Part shown: positions 32,455 through 40,619 of the stretch, in pieces | Numbering within the stretch: position 1 is the stretch's first letter | How the letters are laid out: each line of letters begins with the position of its first letter | Assembly (NCBI RefSeq): GCF_042653205.1 | Contig: NZ_JBHSHY010000005.1 | Location: forward strand, 1 to 64,000 | DNA length: 64,000 nucleotides | Source: Paenibacillus_Z sp042653205 | GTDB taxonomy: Bacteria > Bacillota > Bacilli > Paenibacillales > Paenibacillaceae | Reading direction: 5' to 3' | Program-made: the position numbers and the translations under genes | Notes under the pieces: model-generated | Told to the model about the DNA's origin: nothing | What the model saw: only the letters and a program-made list of their open reading frames with translations | Database searches by the model: none

Positions 32455-32742
32455 ATGATTACGCATATCGTACTGTTCAAACTGAAGGACGGCAGCCCGG
32501 AGAACGTAGCGCGGACGGTCCAAGTGCTGAAGAACATGGAAGGCAAGATCGACGAGCTTCGTTCCATCGAAGTCGGCACTGACGTGCTGCATTCCGAGCG
32601 TTCGTACCATATCGCGCTCGTGACGACGTTCGACTCGATGGAAGCGATGAGCGCCTACCAGGTGCACCCGGAGCATCAAAAGGTCATCGCGCATATGGCC
32701 GAAGTCCGCGAAGCTTCCGCAAGCGTGGATTACGAAACGTAA
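32455..32742 (+). CDS. Dabb-domain (stress-responsive alpha/beta barrel) protein
   Basis: The 95-residue protein matches the Dabb family: MITHIVLFKLKDGSPENV at the start, IDELRSIEVGTDV in the middle and VTTFDSMEAMSAYQVHPEHQKV near the end. These ferredoxin-like dimers are often stress proteins or act in polyketide cyclisation; no specific role is established here. GAAGGAG lies seven bases before the ATG. Confidence 0.9.
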   Translation: MITHIVLFKLKDGSPENVARTVQVLKNMEGKIDELRSIEVGTDVLHSERSYHIALVTTFDSMEAMSAYQVHPEHQKVIAHMAEVREASASVDYET

Positions 32743-32758
32743 GGACGGGGCATAGCGA

Positions 32759-32866
32759 ATGGGTGACGTATTCGAAATGATGACTTACCTGATCGTCGTC
32801 ATCGTCAGTCTCATCGTGATGACGATCTGGCTCAAGCGCAAGGCGCGCAAAAACAAACGGTCTTAA
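32759..32866 (+). CDS. 35-residue single-span membrane protein
   Basis: An ATG at 32759 opens a 35-codon frame: MGDVFEMM, a strongly hydrophobic helix (TYLIVVIVSLIVMTIWL) and a basic tail (KRKARKNKRS), which is a typical small membrane protein with the tail inside. GGACGGGG lies upstream, and the gene is packed 16 bases after the Dabb gene and 24 bases before the DUF86 gene, as in an operon. The gene is too short for standard gene-calling thresholds. Function unknown. Confidence 0.7.
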   Translation: MGDVFEMMTYLIVVIVSLIVMTIWLKRKARKNKRS

Positions 32867-32890
32867 CCGGAATTCGAGGTACAAGCAACT

Positions 32891-33316
32891 ATGTATTATG
32901 TGAATCGCGAACAAATCGCGGTGCGTCTCGCGGCGCTGCCCGAGGTGGGCGAGGCGCTCCGCGCGCTCCGCTCGGAGTGGAACGGCAGCCTCCTTCAAGG
33001 CTTGGCGCAGGAGCGCGCGCTGTACTTGGCAATCGAAATCGTCACCGACGTCGGGAGCTATCTGATCGACGGCTTCATCATGCGCGACGCCAGCAGCTAC
33101 GAGGATATCGTGACGATCATCGCGGGCGAAGGCGTGTTCCCGGAAGCGCTGACCGCGCCGCTGCTTCAGCTCGTGCAGCTGCGCCGGCCGCTCGCGCAGG
33201 ACTATTTCAACTGGAAGCGGTCGGAGCTTCACCCGTTCGCGGCGGAGCTGCCGGACACGCTCGCGGCGTTCAAGGAAGCCGTGGAAGCCTACCTGCTTAA
33301 GGAGCTGGGCGCGTGA
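32891..33316 (+). CDS. DUF86/HepT-like protein (YutE type)
   Basis: The 141-residue all-helical protein has the HepT/DUF86 features LAIEIVTDVGSYLIDGF and RRPLAQDYFNW. HepT ribonucleases carry an Rx4HxY active motif, while here the His is replaced by Gln (RRPLAQDY). No MNT-type nucleotidyltransferase partner is adjacent. It is therefore probably a housekeeping relative of YutE without toxin activity. It belongs to the run of small genes starting with the Dabb protein. Confidence 0.85.
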   Translation: MYYVNREQIAVRLAALPEVGEALRALRSEWNGSLLQGLAQERALYLAIEIVTDVGSYLIDGFIMRDASSYEDIVTIIAGEGVFPEALTAPLLQLVQLRRPLAQDYFNWKRSELHPFAAELPDTLAAFKEAVEAYLLKELGA

Positions 33317-33337
33317 CCCGGACCCGGCGGGCGTCGA

Positions 33338-33366
33338 TTTACGAATCGGCCGAAATGGGGTACAAT
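33338..33366 (+). promoter_or_regulatory. SigA promoter for the SufR-like regulator
   Basis: TTTACG (33338-33343) and TACAAT (33361-33366) with exactly 17 bases between them; the start codon lies 46 bases downstream. Confidence 0.7.
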
Positions 33367-33412
33367 GACCTCAAAACGCAGCAGCCTGCATAGGCCGAAG
33401 GTGGTGGATGGA

Positions 33413-34084
33413 ATGGGAATGGAACCGGGCGGAATGCCGTTCATGCGCAAGGAGCAGGCGGTCCGGCAGGAAGGCTCGACGCGGCAGACCGTGCTTACGC
33501 TGCTGAAGACGAATGGCCAGATGAACGCCGGCGAGCTGGCGAGACAGCTGCAGATCACGGAAATGGCTGTGCGCCGTCATCTCGGCACGCTGGAGCGGGA
33601 CGGCTTGATCGCGCCGACCGTCGTTCGCCAGGCCATGGGCCGGCCGACGCATATGTTCAGTCTGACGGAGCAAGCCGAGCTGCTGTTTCCCAAAAACTAT
33701 CACGTCCTGGCGATGGATCTGCTGGAGGAGCTGGAGGACGACCCCGAGACGGCCGCGATCATCGACCGGCTGTTCGAAGGCCGCAAGCGCAAGCTGCTGG
33801 ACCGCTACGCCTACCGGATGGAAGGCAAGTCGCTGGAAGAGAAGGTGTCGGAGCTGGCCGCGATTCAGAACGACGGCGGCTATATGGTGCAGGTGGAGGA
33901 AGACGGCGAAGGGCTGGTGCTTCACGAATACAACTGTCCGATCGCGCAGGTGGCGAACCGGTATCAGCAGGCTTGCCAATGCGAGCTGGCGCTGTTCCGG
34001 CAGCTGCTCGGCACGGACGTGGAACGGACGGAATGCTTGGCGAAGGGCGGCGGCAAATGCAGCTACCGCATCGCCGGCGCCTGA
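33413..34084 (+). CDS. Iron-sulfur-type winged-helix regulator, SufR-like
   Basis: The 223-residue protein has an N-terminal winged helix (RQTVLTLLKTNGQMNAGELARQLQITEMAVRRHLGTLERDGLI with wing QAMGRPTHMFSLT) and a C-terminal region with five cysteines: NC-x12-C-x-C, then after 17 residues C-x7-C (ECLAKGGGKC). This layout fits the COG2345/SufR group, in which cysteines hold an iron-sulfur cluster. ATG 33413 is chosen over 33365 because the latter lies at the promoter. It is followed by a terminator and not by suf genes, so its targets are elsewhere. Confidence 0.85.
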   Translation: MGMEPGGMPFMRKEQAVRQEGSTRQTVLTLLKTNGQMNAGELARQLQITEMAVRRHLGTLERDGLIAPTVVRQAMGRPTHMFSLTEQAELLFPKNYHVLAMDLLEELEDDPETAAIIDRLFEGRKRKLLDRYAYRMEGKSLEEKVSELAAIQNDGGYMVQVEEDGEGLVLHEYNCPIAQVANRYQQACQCELALFRQLLGTDVERTECLAKGGGKCSYRIAGA

Positions 34085-34101
34085 ATCGAATCGGATCGAA
34101 C

Positions 34102-34132
34102 GACGCGGGAGCGAGCTCCGGCGTCTTTTTTT
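34102..34132 (+). terminator. Rho-independent terminator
   Basis: GACGCGGGAGC and GCTCCGGCGTC pair around a two- to four-base loop, followed by seven T. Confidence 0.85.
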
Positions 34133-34236
34133 ATTGTCGAAAGAAGTGTCAAGCCAAGCCCATGCTGTGTATATAAGTAATACGTAATGGGCTCGCGCCC
34201 ACTCGTACAGAGAGTTGGAATGGAGGTGGTCCGTAA

Positions 34237-34719
34237 ATGGCCATTTGGTTTGAAGGCGTTGCGGCAGTCGCATTCGTCGTCCTGGTCATCGGCATCCTGC
34301 TGTGGCTGCGGTCGCTGGATAAGCGAATCGGTAGAATGATGCAGCTGGCCGAATCGTTGGAACGCCGCGCCGAGGTCGCCGTCGCGCAGGTCAGCGATCT
34401 GCTCGACCCGTTAACGGAGACGGTGCGGACGGTCCAAAAATCGGTGGACGGCATAACGAAACTGACGGAAGCGACGAAGCGCATCGGAGAATCGGCGAAC
34501 CAGCTTTCCTTCACCATCAACTGGATTTCCAGCGAGCTGAACGAAGCGGTCGACCGCTACGCGAGCAAATCCGGCGACAAAGTGAAGCGCGGAATCGCGG
34601 ACGCGATGAATTGGGCAGAAGTCGGATACGCGGTGTACCATTTCTGGAAAGATAAACGGAAAGAGGACGCCGCTGCCGAAAGGGTGCATGCCCAGACCGT
34701 GAAAGAGGGCACGATATGA
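34237..34719 (+). CDS. DUF948-domain membrane protein (YtxG-like)
   Basis: The 160-residue protein has one N-terminal membrane helix (residues 6-24) and a long amphipathic helical part (SLERRAEVAVAQVSDLLDPLTETVRTVQKSVDGITKL) that would form a coiled coil, as in the DUF948/YtxG family. GGAGGTGG precedes the ATG. It is followed by a YtxH-domain gene, the same order as ytxG-ytxH in Bacillus, where the pair belongs to general stress operons. Confidence 0.87.
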   Translation: MAIWFEGVAAVAFVVLVIGILLWLRSLDKRIGRMMQLAESLERRAEVAVAQVSDLLDPLTETVRTVQKSVDGITKLTEATKRIGESANQLSFTINWISSELNEAVDRYASKSGDKVKRGIADAMNWAEVGYAVYHFWKDKRKEDAAAERVHAQTVKEGTI

Positions 34720-34837
34720 GGTAATAAGCGACTGCGAACGCGGCAAGCCGAACCGGCGGGCCGTGCAGTCAACGATCACGCCGGAGGCATACGGACCGTT
34801 CGTCCGGGCTGCGGCGAACTAAAAAGGAGTGTTCATC

Positions 34838-35236
34838 ATGGCGAAAAAAGCATTTATGTATGGCGCGATCGCAGGCGGCGTAGTCGGTTCCGTGGCGGCG
34901 TTGCTGCTGGCGCCGAAATCGGGCCGGGAACTTCGGAGAGACATCGCCGACAAGACGCAAACCGTCACCGAGCAAACGGCACGCATCGCCGGCCAAGTCG
35001 GCGACAAGACGGTACAAGTAGCGAAGCAGGTCAGCTCGACGGCGAGCACCGCCGCGGTCAAGGTAAGGGATACGGCGGCTTCTGTCGTGGATAACGTGCG
35101 GGGCTGGCGCGGCGACGCGAAGGAGACGCTCGAAGATACGGGCGAGCAGGTCATGGACGTCGCGGAAGACGTGACGGACAAAGGCCAGGAGCTCATCGCC
35201 GAGCACCGCGAAGAGCTGCACACGGTCAACAACTAA
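34838..35236 (+). CDS. YtxH-domain protein
   Basis: The 132-residue protein has the YtxH signature at its start: a Gly-rich helix (MYGAIAGGVVGSVAALLLAPKSGRELRRDI) followed by a long polar coiled-coil tail rich in Thr, Val and Asp/Glu. ATG 34838 follows AAAGGAG by eight bases. It shares a likely operon with the DUF948 gene. The family localises to the membrane and belongs to the general stress response; its mechanism is unknown. Confidence 0.9.
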   Translation: MAKKAFMYGAIAGGVVGSVAALLLAPKSGRELRRDIADKTQTVTEQTARIAGQVGDKTVQVAKQVSSTASTAAVKVRDTAASVVDNVRGWRGDAKETLEDTGEQVMDVAEDVTDKGQELIAEHREELHTVNN

Positions 35237-35314
35237 CGGCCGGCGGCCCGGCGAAGGCTGGAAGGGCCGTCGAGAGGGCGGCGCGGATAGGAACGCATGA
35301 CGTCATGGACGGAT

Positions 35315-35359
35315 AACAGGCTTTGCTCCCGGCAGCGATACCGGAAGCAAAGCCTGTTT
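35315..35359. terminator. Bidirectional terminator
   Basis: AACAGGCTTTGCT...CCGG pairs with CCGG.AGCAAAGCCTGTTT. The YtxH gene and the minus-strand AraC gene converge on it. Confidence 0.85.
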
Positions 35360-35372
35360 GACGTATCGGCCG

Positions 35373-36278
35373 CTAGCCGCCTCGGGCTTGCGCCCGGTAT
35401 TCGGAAGGCGAGCAGCCGAACGTCTTGCGGAACTGCTTGGAGAAATAGAGCGCGTCGGGATAGCCGACGGATGAAGCCACCTGGTCGATCGACAGGTGGC
35501 TTTGCTCGTTCAGCAGCTCCTTGGCCCGCTCCATCCGCACCTTCAGCAGGAATTGCATCGGCGAGACGCCGGTCACCTGCTTGAACATTTTGGAGAGATG
35601 CGTGCGGTGATAGCCGAGGCTGCGCGAGAGCTCCTCGATCGAGATCGGCTGCGCGTACTGATAGGACAGCCAGCGGACCGCGCGCTTGATCTGGCGTTCG
35701 ATGTCCGGCAGGATGGCAAGCGAATTGAAGACGAGCTTGCCCTCGTTCCGCAGCCCGAGCTCCTTAAGCAGCACGCGCAGGTAGCCGCCTGCCTCCAGGT
35801 CGGCCAGCTCGGGGAACGGCGTTTGCTCGAGCGTCCCGCGGATTTTGCGGTACAGCGAGCTCAGCGGACGGAGGTCGCGCGCGCGGACGATCGGGTTCGC
35901 CGGCGAGAAGCCGAGACCGAGCAGCAGATGCTCAGCGGCATGGCCCTTGAACGCCACCCACGCGTAGTGCCACGGGTCGCGCTCGTCGGCGAAGTAGGTG
36001 AACAGCTCGTCCGGGAAGATGATGAACGTATCCCCGCGCGCGCACGCATAGCGGCGGCCGTCGATCTCGAAATTGCCCCGGCCGCCCAACACCGTATGGA
36101 TGAGGTAGTAATTATGGACGGCCGGCCCGATGCCGTGTCCGGGATTGGGCTTGCCTTCGCCGCTGAACATGACGGACAGCTCGCCTTGGGCCGGCTGCGT
36201 ATTGTTCGTGACGGTGAACGCGGAATGGTCGGGATTGCGCGACGACGCGGCGCGCGCGCCGGCTGCGGACGGTTTCAT
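35373..36278 (-). CDS. AraC-family regulator of the GH4 galactosidase
   Basis: The 301-residue protein has an AraC/MsmR-type arabinose-binding cupin domain (YYLIHTVLGGRGNFEIDGRRYACARGDTFIIFPDELFTYFAD) and a C-terminal helix-turn-helix pair (IEELSRSLGYHRTHLSKMFKQVTGVSPMQFL and IDQVASSVGYPDALYFSKQFRKTFGCSPSEYR). It is divergent from the GH4 gene across 175 bases. The GH4 gene's -10 box (TATAGT) lacks a good -35, which fits positive control by this protein. Resembles MsmR/RafR-type activators of melibiose or raffinose genes. Confidence 0.9.
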   Translation of the reverse strand: MKPSAAGARAASSRNPDHSAFTVTNNTQPAQGELSVMFSGEGKPNPGHGIGPAVHNYYLIHTVLGGRGNFEIDGRRYACARGDTFIIFPDELFTYFADERDPWHYAWVAFKGHAAEHLLLGLGFSPANPIVRARDLRPLSSLYRKIRGTLEQTPFPELADLEAGGYLRVLLKELGLRNEGKLVFNSLAILPDIERQIKRAVRWLSYQYAQPISIEELSRSLGYHRTHLSKMFKQVTGVSPMQFLLKVRMERAKELLNEQSHLSIDQVASSVGYPDALYFSKQFRKTFGCSPSEYRAQARGG

Positions 36279-36453
36279 GAGAGCGCCTTCCTTTCGGGTG
36301 GACTGCTCTCCTTAGTGTACGAGATGAAACTACAAATGTACATATAAATCATGCTTTAATTCCTACTCAAGCCGTGGTTTCTTGCTCTATAGTAGGGATT
36401 GGCAGAAGACATTAATCCGCTTACAAAGCGGACTTATCCGAGGAGGATTTCAT

Positions 36454-37752
36454 ATGCCGAAAATTACTTTCATTGGTGCGGGCAGCACCGTGTTCGCCAA
36501 GAACGTCCTGGGCGACTGCCTCGTCACGGAATCGCTGCAAGGCTTCGAGATCGCGCTGTTCGACATCAATCCGGAGCGCCTCTCCGAATCCGAGACGATG
36601 CTGAACCACATCAAGAACACGTTCGGCAGCACGTCCGTCATCAAGGCGTATTCCGACCGCAAGGAAGCGCTCCGCGGCGCGAAGTACGTCGTTAACGCGA
36701 TCCAGGTCGGCGGCTACGATCCGTGCACGATCACGGACTTCGAAGTGCCGAAGAAATACGGCCTGCGCCAAACGATCGCGGATACGGTCGGCATCGGCGG
36801 CATCTTCCGCAACCTGCGCACAATTCCGGTCATGCTCGATTTCGCCCGCGACATGCAGGAGGTGTGTCCGGACGCGCTGTTCCTGAACTACACGAACCCG
36901 ATGGCCGTGCTGACGAACGTCATGAACACGTACGGCGGGATCAAGACCGTCGGTCTCTGCCACAGCGTGCAGGTGTGCGTGCGGGATCTGTTCAAGAATC
37001 TCGGCATGGACGACACGGGCGTCAAGTCCAAGATCGCCGGCATCAACCATATGGCCTGGCTGCTCGAAGTCTCGAAGGACGGAGTCGATCTCTATCCGGA
37101 GATCAAGCGCCGCGCCCGCGAGAAGCAGCAGGAGAAGCATCATGACATGGTCCGCTTCGAGATGATGCTGAACTTCGGCTACTACATCACGGAATCGTCC
37201 GAGCATAACGCCGAATACCACCCGTACTTCATCAAGCGCAACTATCCGGAGCTGATCGACCGGTTCAACATTCCGCTGGACGAGTATCCGCGCCGCTGCA
37301 TCGAGCAGATCGGAAATTGGAAGAAGCTGAAGGAAGAGCTCGTGAATAACCCGACGCTCCACCACAAGCGCACGCACGAGTACGCGTCGTACATCTTCGA
37401 GGCGATCGAAACGAACGTGCCGTTCCGCATCGGCGGCAACGTCATGAACACGGGGCTGATCACGAACCTGCCGCGCGAGGCGTGCGTCGAGGTAACCTGC
37501 CTCGTCGACCGCAACGGCGTCACGCCGACGTTCGTCGGGGATCTGCCGCCGCAGTGCGCCGCCCTTAACCGCACGAACATCAACACGCAGCTGCTGACGA
37601 TCGAAGCGGCCATCACCGGCAAGCGCGAGCATATCTACCATGCCGCGATGCTGGATCCGCACACGAGCGCCGAGCTGTCGATGGACGATATCAAGGCAAT
37701 GTGCGATGACCTGATCGAAGCACACGGCGACTGGCTGCCCGCTTACAACTAA
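36454..37752 (+). CDS. melA: Alpha-galactosidase/6-phospho-type glycosidase, GH4 (MelA-like)
   Basis: The 432-residue enzyme starts MPKITFIGAGSTVFAKN, the NAD-binding motif of GH4. GLCHSVQ supplies the metal-ligand Cys and His, GINHMAW the second His, and NPMA the typical post-strand motif. GH4 enzymes use NAD and Mn(II) in an oxidation-elimination mechanism. The CHSVQ variant fits alpha-galactosidases or alpha-galacturonidases better than 6-phospho-glucosidases. ATG follows GAGGAGG. It is single between the AraC gene and a terminator, with no adjacent melibiose transporter. Confidence 0.9.
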   Translation: MPKITFIGAGSTVFAKNVLGDCLVTESLQGFEIALFDINPERLSESETMLNHIKNTFGSTSVIKAYSDRKEALRGAKYVVNAIQVGGYDPCTITDFEVPKKYGLRQTIADTVGIGGIFRNLRTIPVMLDFARDMQEVCPDALFLNYTNPMAVLTNVMNTYGGIKTVGLCHSVQVCVRDLFKNLGMDDTGVKSKIAGINHMAWLLEVSKDGVDLYPEIKRRAREKQQEKHHDMVRFEMMLNFGYYITESSEHNAEYHPYFIKRNYPELIDRFNIPLDEYPRRCIEQIGNWKKLKEELVNNPTLHHKRTHEYASYIFEAIETNVPFRIGGNVMNTGLITNLPREACVEVTCLVDRNGVTPTFVGDLPPQCAALNRTNINTQLLTIEAAITGKREHIYHAAMLDPHTSAELSMDDIKAMCDDLIEAHGDWLPAYN

Positions 37753-37822
37753 GCAGTCTCATTCACCTCGCTTGCATGCCTGGCCGCCCGGGCCGACGGA
37801 GCCGAACGATACCGCGAAGCTC

Positions 37823-37845
37823 CCGCCGCCCGGCGGCTTTTTCGC
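37823..37845 (+). terminator. Probable terminator after GH4 gene
   Basis: CCGCC pairs with GGCGG around a short loop, followed by CTTTTTC. Confidence 0.55.
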
Positions 37846-37879
37846 GTGAACCGGGCTTTCCGCGGGACGGAGCCGCGTG

Positions 37880-37908
37880 TTGAACCTTGTCCCGTTTTAC
37901 GCTAAGAT
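37880..37908 (+). promoter_or_regulatory. SigA promoter for racE
   Basis: TTGAAC (37880-37885) and TAAGAT (37903-37908) with a 17-base spacer, about 75 bases before the start. Confidence 0.7.
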
Positions 37909-37981
37909 GTAGGTACCTTTTCGTCAACGTGTTCATATTCTATTGAAGTTCAGTCAAAACGTTCAAGAAAGCGGTGTGTCT

Positions 37982-38791
37982 GTGCAACAACCGATCGCAA
38001 TTTTGGATTCTGGCGTAGGCGGCTTGACCGTCGTGAAAGAGATCATGCGCCAGCTTCCCCGGGAGAAAATCATGTATTTCGGCGATACGGCCCGTGCGCC
38101 TTACGGTCCTCGGCCGGCCGAAGAAGTGACTCGGTTTACGAGGCAAATCGTGGAATACCTGATTCAATACCGCCCGAAGATGATCGTCATCGCCTGCAAT
38201 ACGGCAACGGCCGTCGCGCTTGAAGATATTCGCTCGCGGGTCGCGATACCCGTCGTCGGCGTCATTCACCCCGGCGCCCGCGCCGCCAACGGACGGACCC
38301 AATCCGGCGTCGTCGGCGTCATCGGCACGGAAGGCACCATTCGAAGCGGCGCTTACGAGACGGCGCTGAAGCAGCTGTCGCCGGCGATCCACGTGATCAG
38401 CCTGGCTTGTCCGAAATTCGTGCCGCTCGTCGAGCAGGGCAACTTCCGCTCGCCGGAGACGCAGGAAGTCGTGGAGTCGTCGCTTCGGCCGCTTGGGGGA
38501 CGCAACATCGACACGCTAATCCTCGGCTGCACCCACTATCCGTTCCTGTCGGAGACGATCGGCTCGGTCATGGGCGAGGGCGTGAAGCTGATCAGCTCCG
38601 CGAACGAGACGGCGCGGGAGATCAGCACGATCCTGCACGACCGCAACCGGCTGACCCGCGACGGCGAGCTGCCGGTGCATCAGTTCTTTTGCAGCGGCGA
38701 CCCGCGGATGTTCCGCATGATCGCGCAGCAATGGCTCGGCGAACAGATCGAACTGACGCCGGTAGTCTGGCAGGTTCCAAAAATCGTATAA
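37982..38791 (+). CDS. racE: Glutamate racemase
   Basis: The 269-residue enzyme has both catalytic cysteines in their motifs: Cys72 in VIACNTATA and Cys183 in LILGCTHYPF. The N-terminus AILDSGVGGLTVVKEI and YFGDTARAPYGPR binding loops are intact. It makes D-glutamate for peptidoglycan. The GTG at 37982 gives the family's usual length; a GTG at 37976 is equally possible, while an in-frame TTG at 37943 lacks a ribosome binding site. Confidence 0.95.
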   Translation: MQQPIAILDSGVGGLTVVKEIMRQLPREKIMYFGDTARAPYGPRPAEEVTRFTRQIVEYLIQYRPKMIVIACNTATAVALEDIRSRVAIPVVGVIHPGARAANGRTQSGVVGVIGTEGTIRSGAYETALKQLSPAIHVISLACPKFVPLVEQGNFRSPETQEVVESSLRPLGGRNIDTLILGCTHYPFLSETIGSVMGEGVKLISSANETAREISTILHDRNRLTRDGELPVHQFFCSGDPRMFRMIAQQWLGEQIELTPVVWQVPKIV

Positions 38792-38812
38792 CACGCAGGG
38801 CAACCCGCAACC

Positions 38813-38845
38813 GGGCCGCCGACGTTCATTCGTCGGCGGCCCTTT
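38813..38845 (+). terminator. Strong hairpin after racE
   Basis: GGGCCGCCGACG pairs perfectly with CGTCGGCGGCCC around a six-base loop, with only three T after it. Confidence 0.65.
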
Positions 38846-38933
38846 GGCGTGCCGAGGTATGCACGGTCGCGTGCCGGCATAGCATGTAAGCAGAATGCCA
38901 TGCCGCGTTACTATTCCCGACCGAGGTGATCCC

Positions 38934-40154
38934 ATGCTGCCTTACGTCGTGCAGCCCGGCGATACGCTGTTGCGCATCGCCCGTACGTTCAACGTGAACC
39001 CGGAGTCGCTGCTGGCGGCGAACCCGGGGCTCGAAGCGTCCGCTCCGCCGCTCCCAGGTCTGCTGCTGTCGGTTCCCGCGCAGACGGAGTTTAGTTATCG
39101 TGTCCAGCCGGGCGATACGCTGCTCGGCATCGCGGGCAAGTTCGGCTTGACGCTGCAGGCGCTGGTGCAGACGAACCGCCATCAGGAGCTGAAGCGGCTG
39201 CTGCCCGGCCTGCTGCTCACGATACCGCGCGCAGACGACGGCCCTAGGATCGTGGACGGCCGCGCCGAATACGGCCAGCGCGAGCTGACCGCGGACGCCG
39301 AAGCGCTGCTCAAGGCGTATCCGTTCCTTCAGGTGGAGAAGATCGGGGAGAGCGTCATGGGCAAGCCGCTTATCGCCATCCGGCTCGGCGAAGGGCCGGT
39401 CAAGGTGCACGTCAATGCCGGCATGCACGCTAACGAATGGATCACGACGCCGCTCCTGATGACGTTCCTCGAAGACGCTGCGAAGGCGGCGGCGTCCGGG
39501 GAGACGCTGTGCGGCGCGGACATGCGCGGGCTGCTGCAGCAGGTGACGCTGTGGGCCGTCCCGCTCGTCAACCCGGACGGCGCGGAGCTCGCGCAGGAGG
39601 GCCTGCGGCCGGACCATCCGCACGCGCAGGAGCTGCTGCGGTGGAACCGCGGGTCGCGCCGCTTCCGGAAGTGGAAGGCCAATATCCGCGGCGTCGACCT
39701 GAACGACCAGTTCCCGGCGTTCTGGGAGGAAGAGAGTGCCCGCCGGGATACGGACGGCCCGGGTCCGCGGGATTACCCCGGCCCTGCGCCGTTCTCGGAG
39801 CCGGAGTCGGCCGCGCTCGCCGCGTTCACGGCGGAGCAGGCGTTCGATCTCGTCTTGGCGCTGCACACGCAGGGCCAGGAGATCTACTGGAACTACCGCG
39901 GCTACGAGCCGCCGGAGTCCGAGCGCATCGCCGGCAGCCTTGCCAAGGCAAGCGGCTACAAGCCGGTGAAGCTGTCGGGCAGCGACGCCGGGTACAAGGA
40001 CTGGTTTATTATGCAATACCGCAAGCCCGGCTACACCGTCGAGGTCGGCTGCGGCGTCAATCCGCTGCCTCTGGACGCGTTCCCGGACTTAAGCGACGAA
40101 GTGCGGGCGCTGCTCGTCGCCGCTTTGGAGGAAGCCCGCTCGCTTGTGCTATAA
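38934..40154 (+). CDS. LysM-M14 peptidoglycan endopeptidase
   Basis: The 406-residue protein has two N-terminal LysM domains (YVVQPGDTLLRIARTF, YRVQPGDTLLGIAGKF) and an M14 zinc carboxypeptidase domain from about residue 105. Zinc ligands are His and Glu in NAGMHANEW and the distal His in LALHTQGQE; the catalytic Glu is in YTVEVGCG. It is closest in layout to gamma-D-glutamyl-meso-diaminopimelate peptidase I and YqgT of spore formers, which cut cortex or wall peptides. ATG follows GAGGTGAT. No signal peptide is visible, as for that enzyme group. Confidence 0.92.
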   Translation: MLPYVVQPGDTLLRIARTFNVNPESLLAANPGLEASAPPLPGLLLSVPAQTEFSYRVQPGDTLLGIAGKFGLTLQALVQTNRHQELKRLLPGLLLTIPRADDGPRIVDGRAEYGQRELTADAEALLKAYPFLQVEKIGESVMGKPLIAIRLGEGPVKVHVNAGMHANEWITTPLLMTFLEDAAKAAASGETLCGADMRGLLQQVTLWAVPLVNPDGAELAQEGLRPDHPHAQELLRWNRGSRRFRKWKANIRGVDLNDQFPAFWEEESARRDTDGPGPRDYPGPAPFSEPESAALAAFTAEQAFDLVLALHTQGQEIYWNYRGYEPPESERIAGSLAKASGYKPVKLSGSDAGYKDWFIMQYRKPGYTVEVGCGVNPLPLDAFPDLSDEVRALLVAALEEARSLVL

Positions 40155-40161
40155 TAAGCGC

Positions 40162-40422
40162 ATGAAGGAGGCGGATGCCCGCTTGCGCAAACTATGGTCG
40201 CTCCGCCATTGGCGGAACGTGTTCGTCCGAATCTTCCGGCTGCTCGCCGCCAAGGAAGTTCGGCTGATGGACAAGCTGCTGTATCTGGTGCCGGTGCTGC
40301 TGTATTGGGTGCTTCCGGACGTCATGCCGTTCATCCCGATCGACGACATCGCCGTGACGATGATCGCCGCGGAGCTGTATACCCGGTACATGGAGCGGAA
40401 ATACGGCAAGGCGCTGAAGTAG
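40162..40422 (+). CDS. DUF1232 (YkvA-type) small membrane protein
   Basis: The 86-residue protein has the DUF1232 core LLAAKEVRLMDKLLYLVPVLLYWVLPDVMPFIPIDDIAV. ATG 40162 has no upstream ribosome binding site, yet a TATAAT at 40150-40155 places transcription start almost on the ATG, so the mRNA may be leaderless. A TTG at 40183 preceded by AAGGAGG is an alternative start. Function unknown. Confidence 0.8.
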   Translation: MKEADARLRKLWSLRHWRNVFVRIFRLLAAKEVRLMDKLLYLVPVLLYWVLPDVMPFIPIDDIAVTMIAAELYTRYMERKYGKALK

Positions 40423-40425
40423 CGG

Positions 40426-40454
40426 TTGAACAATGGCCAAGCTTTCTATACAAT
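40426..40454 (+). promoter_or_regulatory. SigA promoter for the HesB-like unit
   Basis: TTGAAC (40426-40431) and TACAAT (40449-40454) with a 17-base spacer. The leader of about 165 bases contains a GCCCGCC/GGCGGGC hairpin (about 40574-40592) without a T-run, close before the ribosome binding site. Confidence 0.7.
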
Positions 40455-40619
40455 AGAGTAAATAAAGTTTGCAATCCGGTTCGTCAGGCTTGCACACGGA
40501 TGAAATAAAGCTTGCTGTCGCGCGATTCCAGTCAAGGTCGCATCGATCGCATCGCACGCGAGAATTGGAGAACGCCCGCCGGGAAGGCGGGCTTCATCCA
40601 TAAAGGAGCTGAAGAAGCA

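Noticed and set aside
32891..33316. HepT/MNT toxin-antitoxin module
   Set aside because: The Rx4HxY motif is altered to Gln and no MNT nucleotidyltransferase is adjacent.
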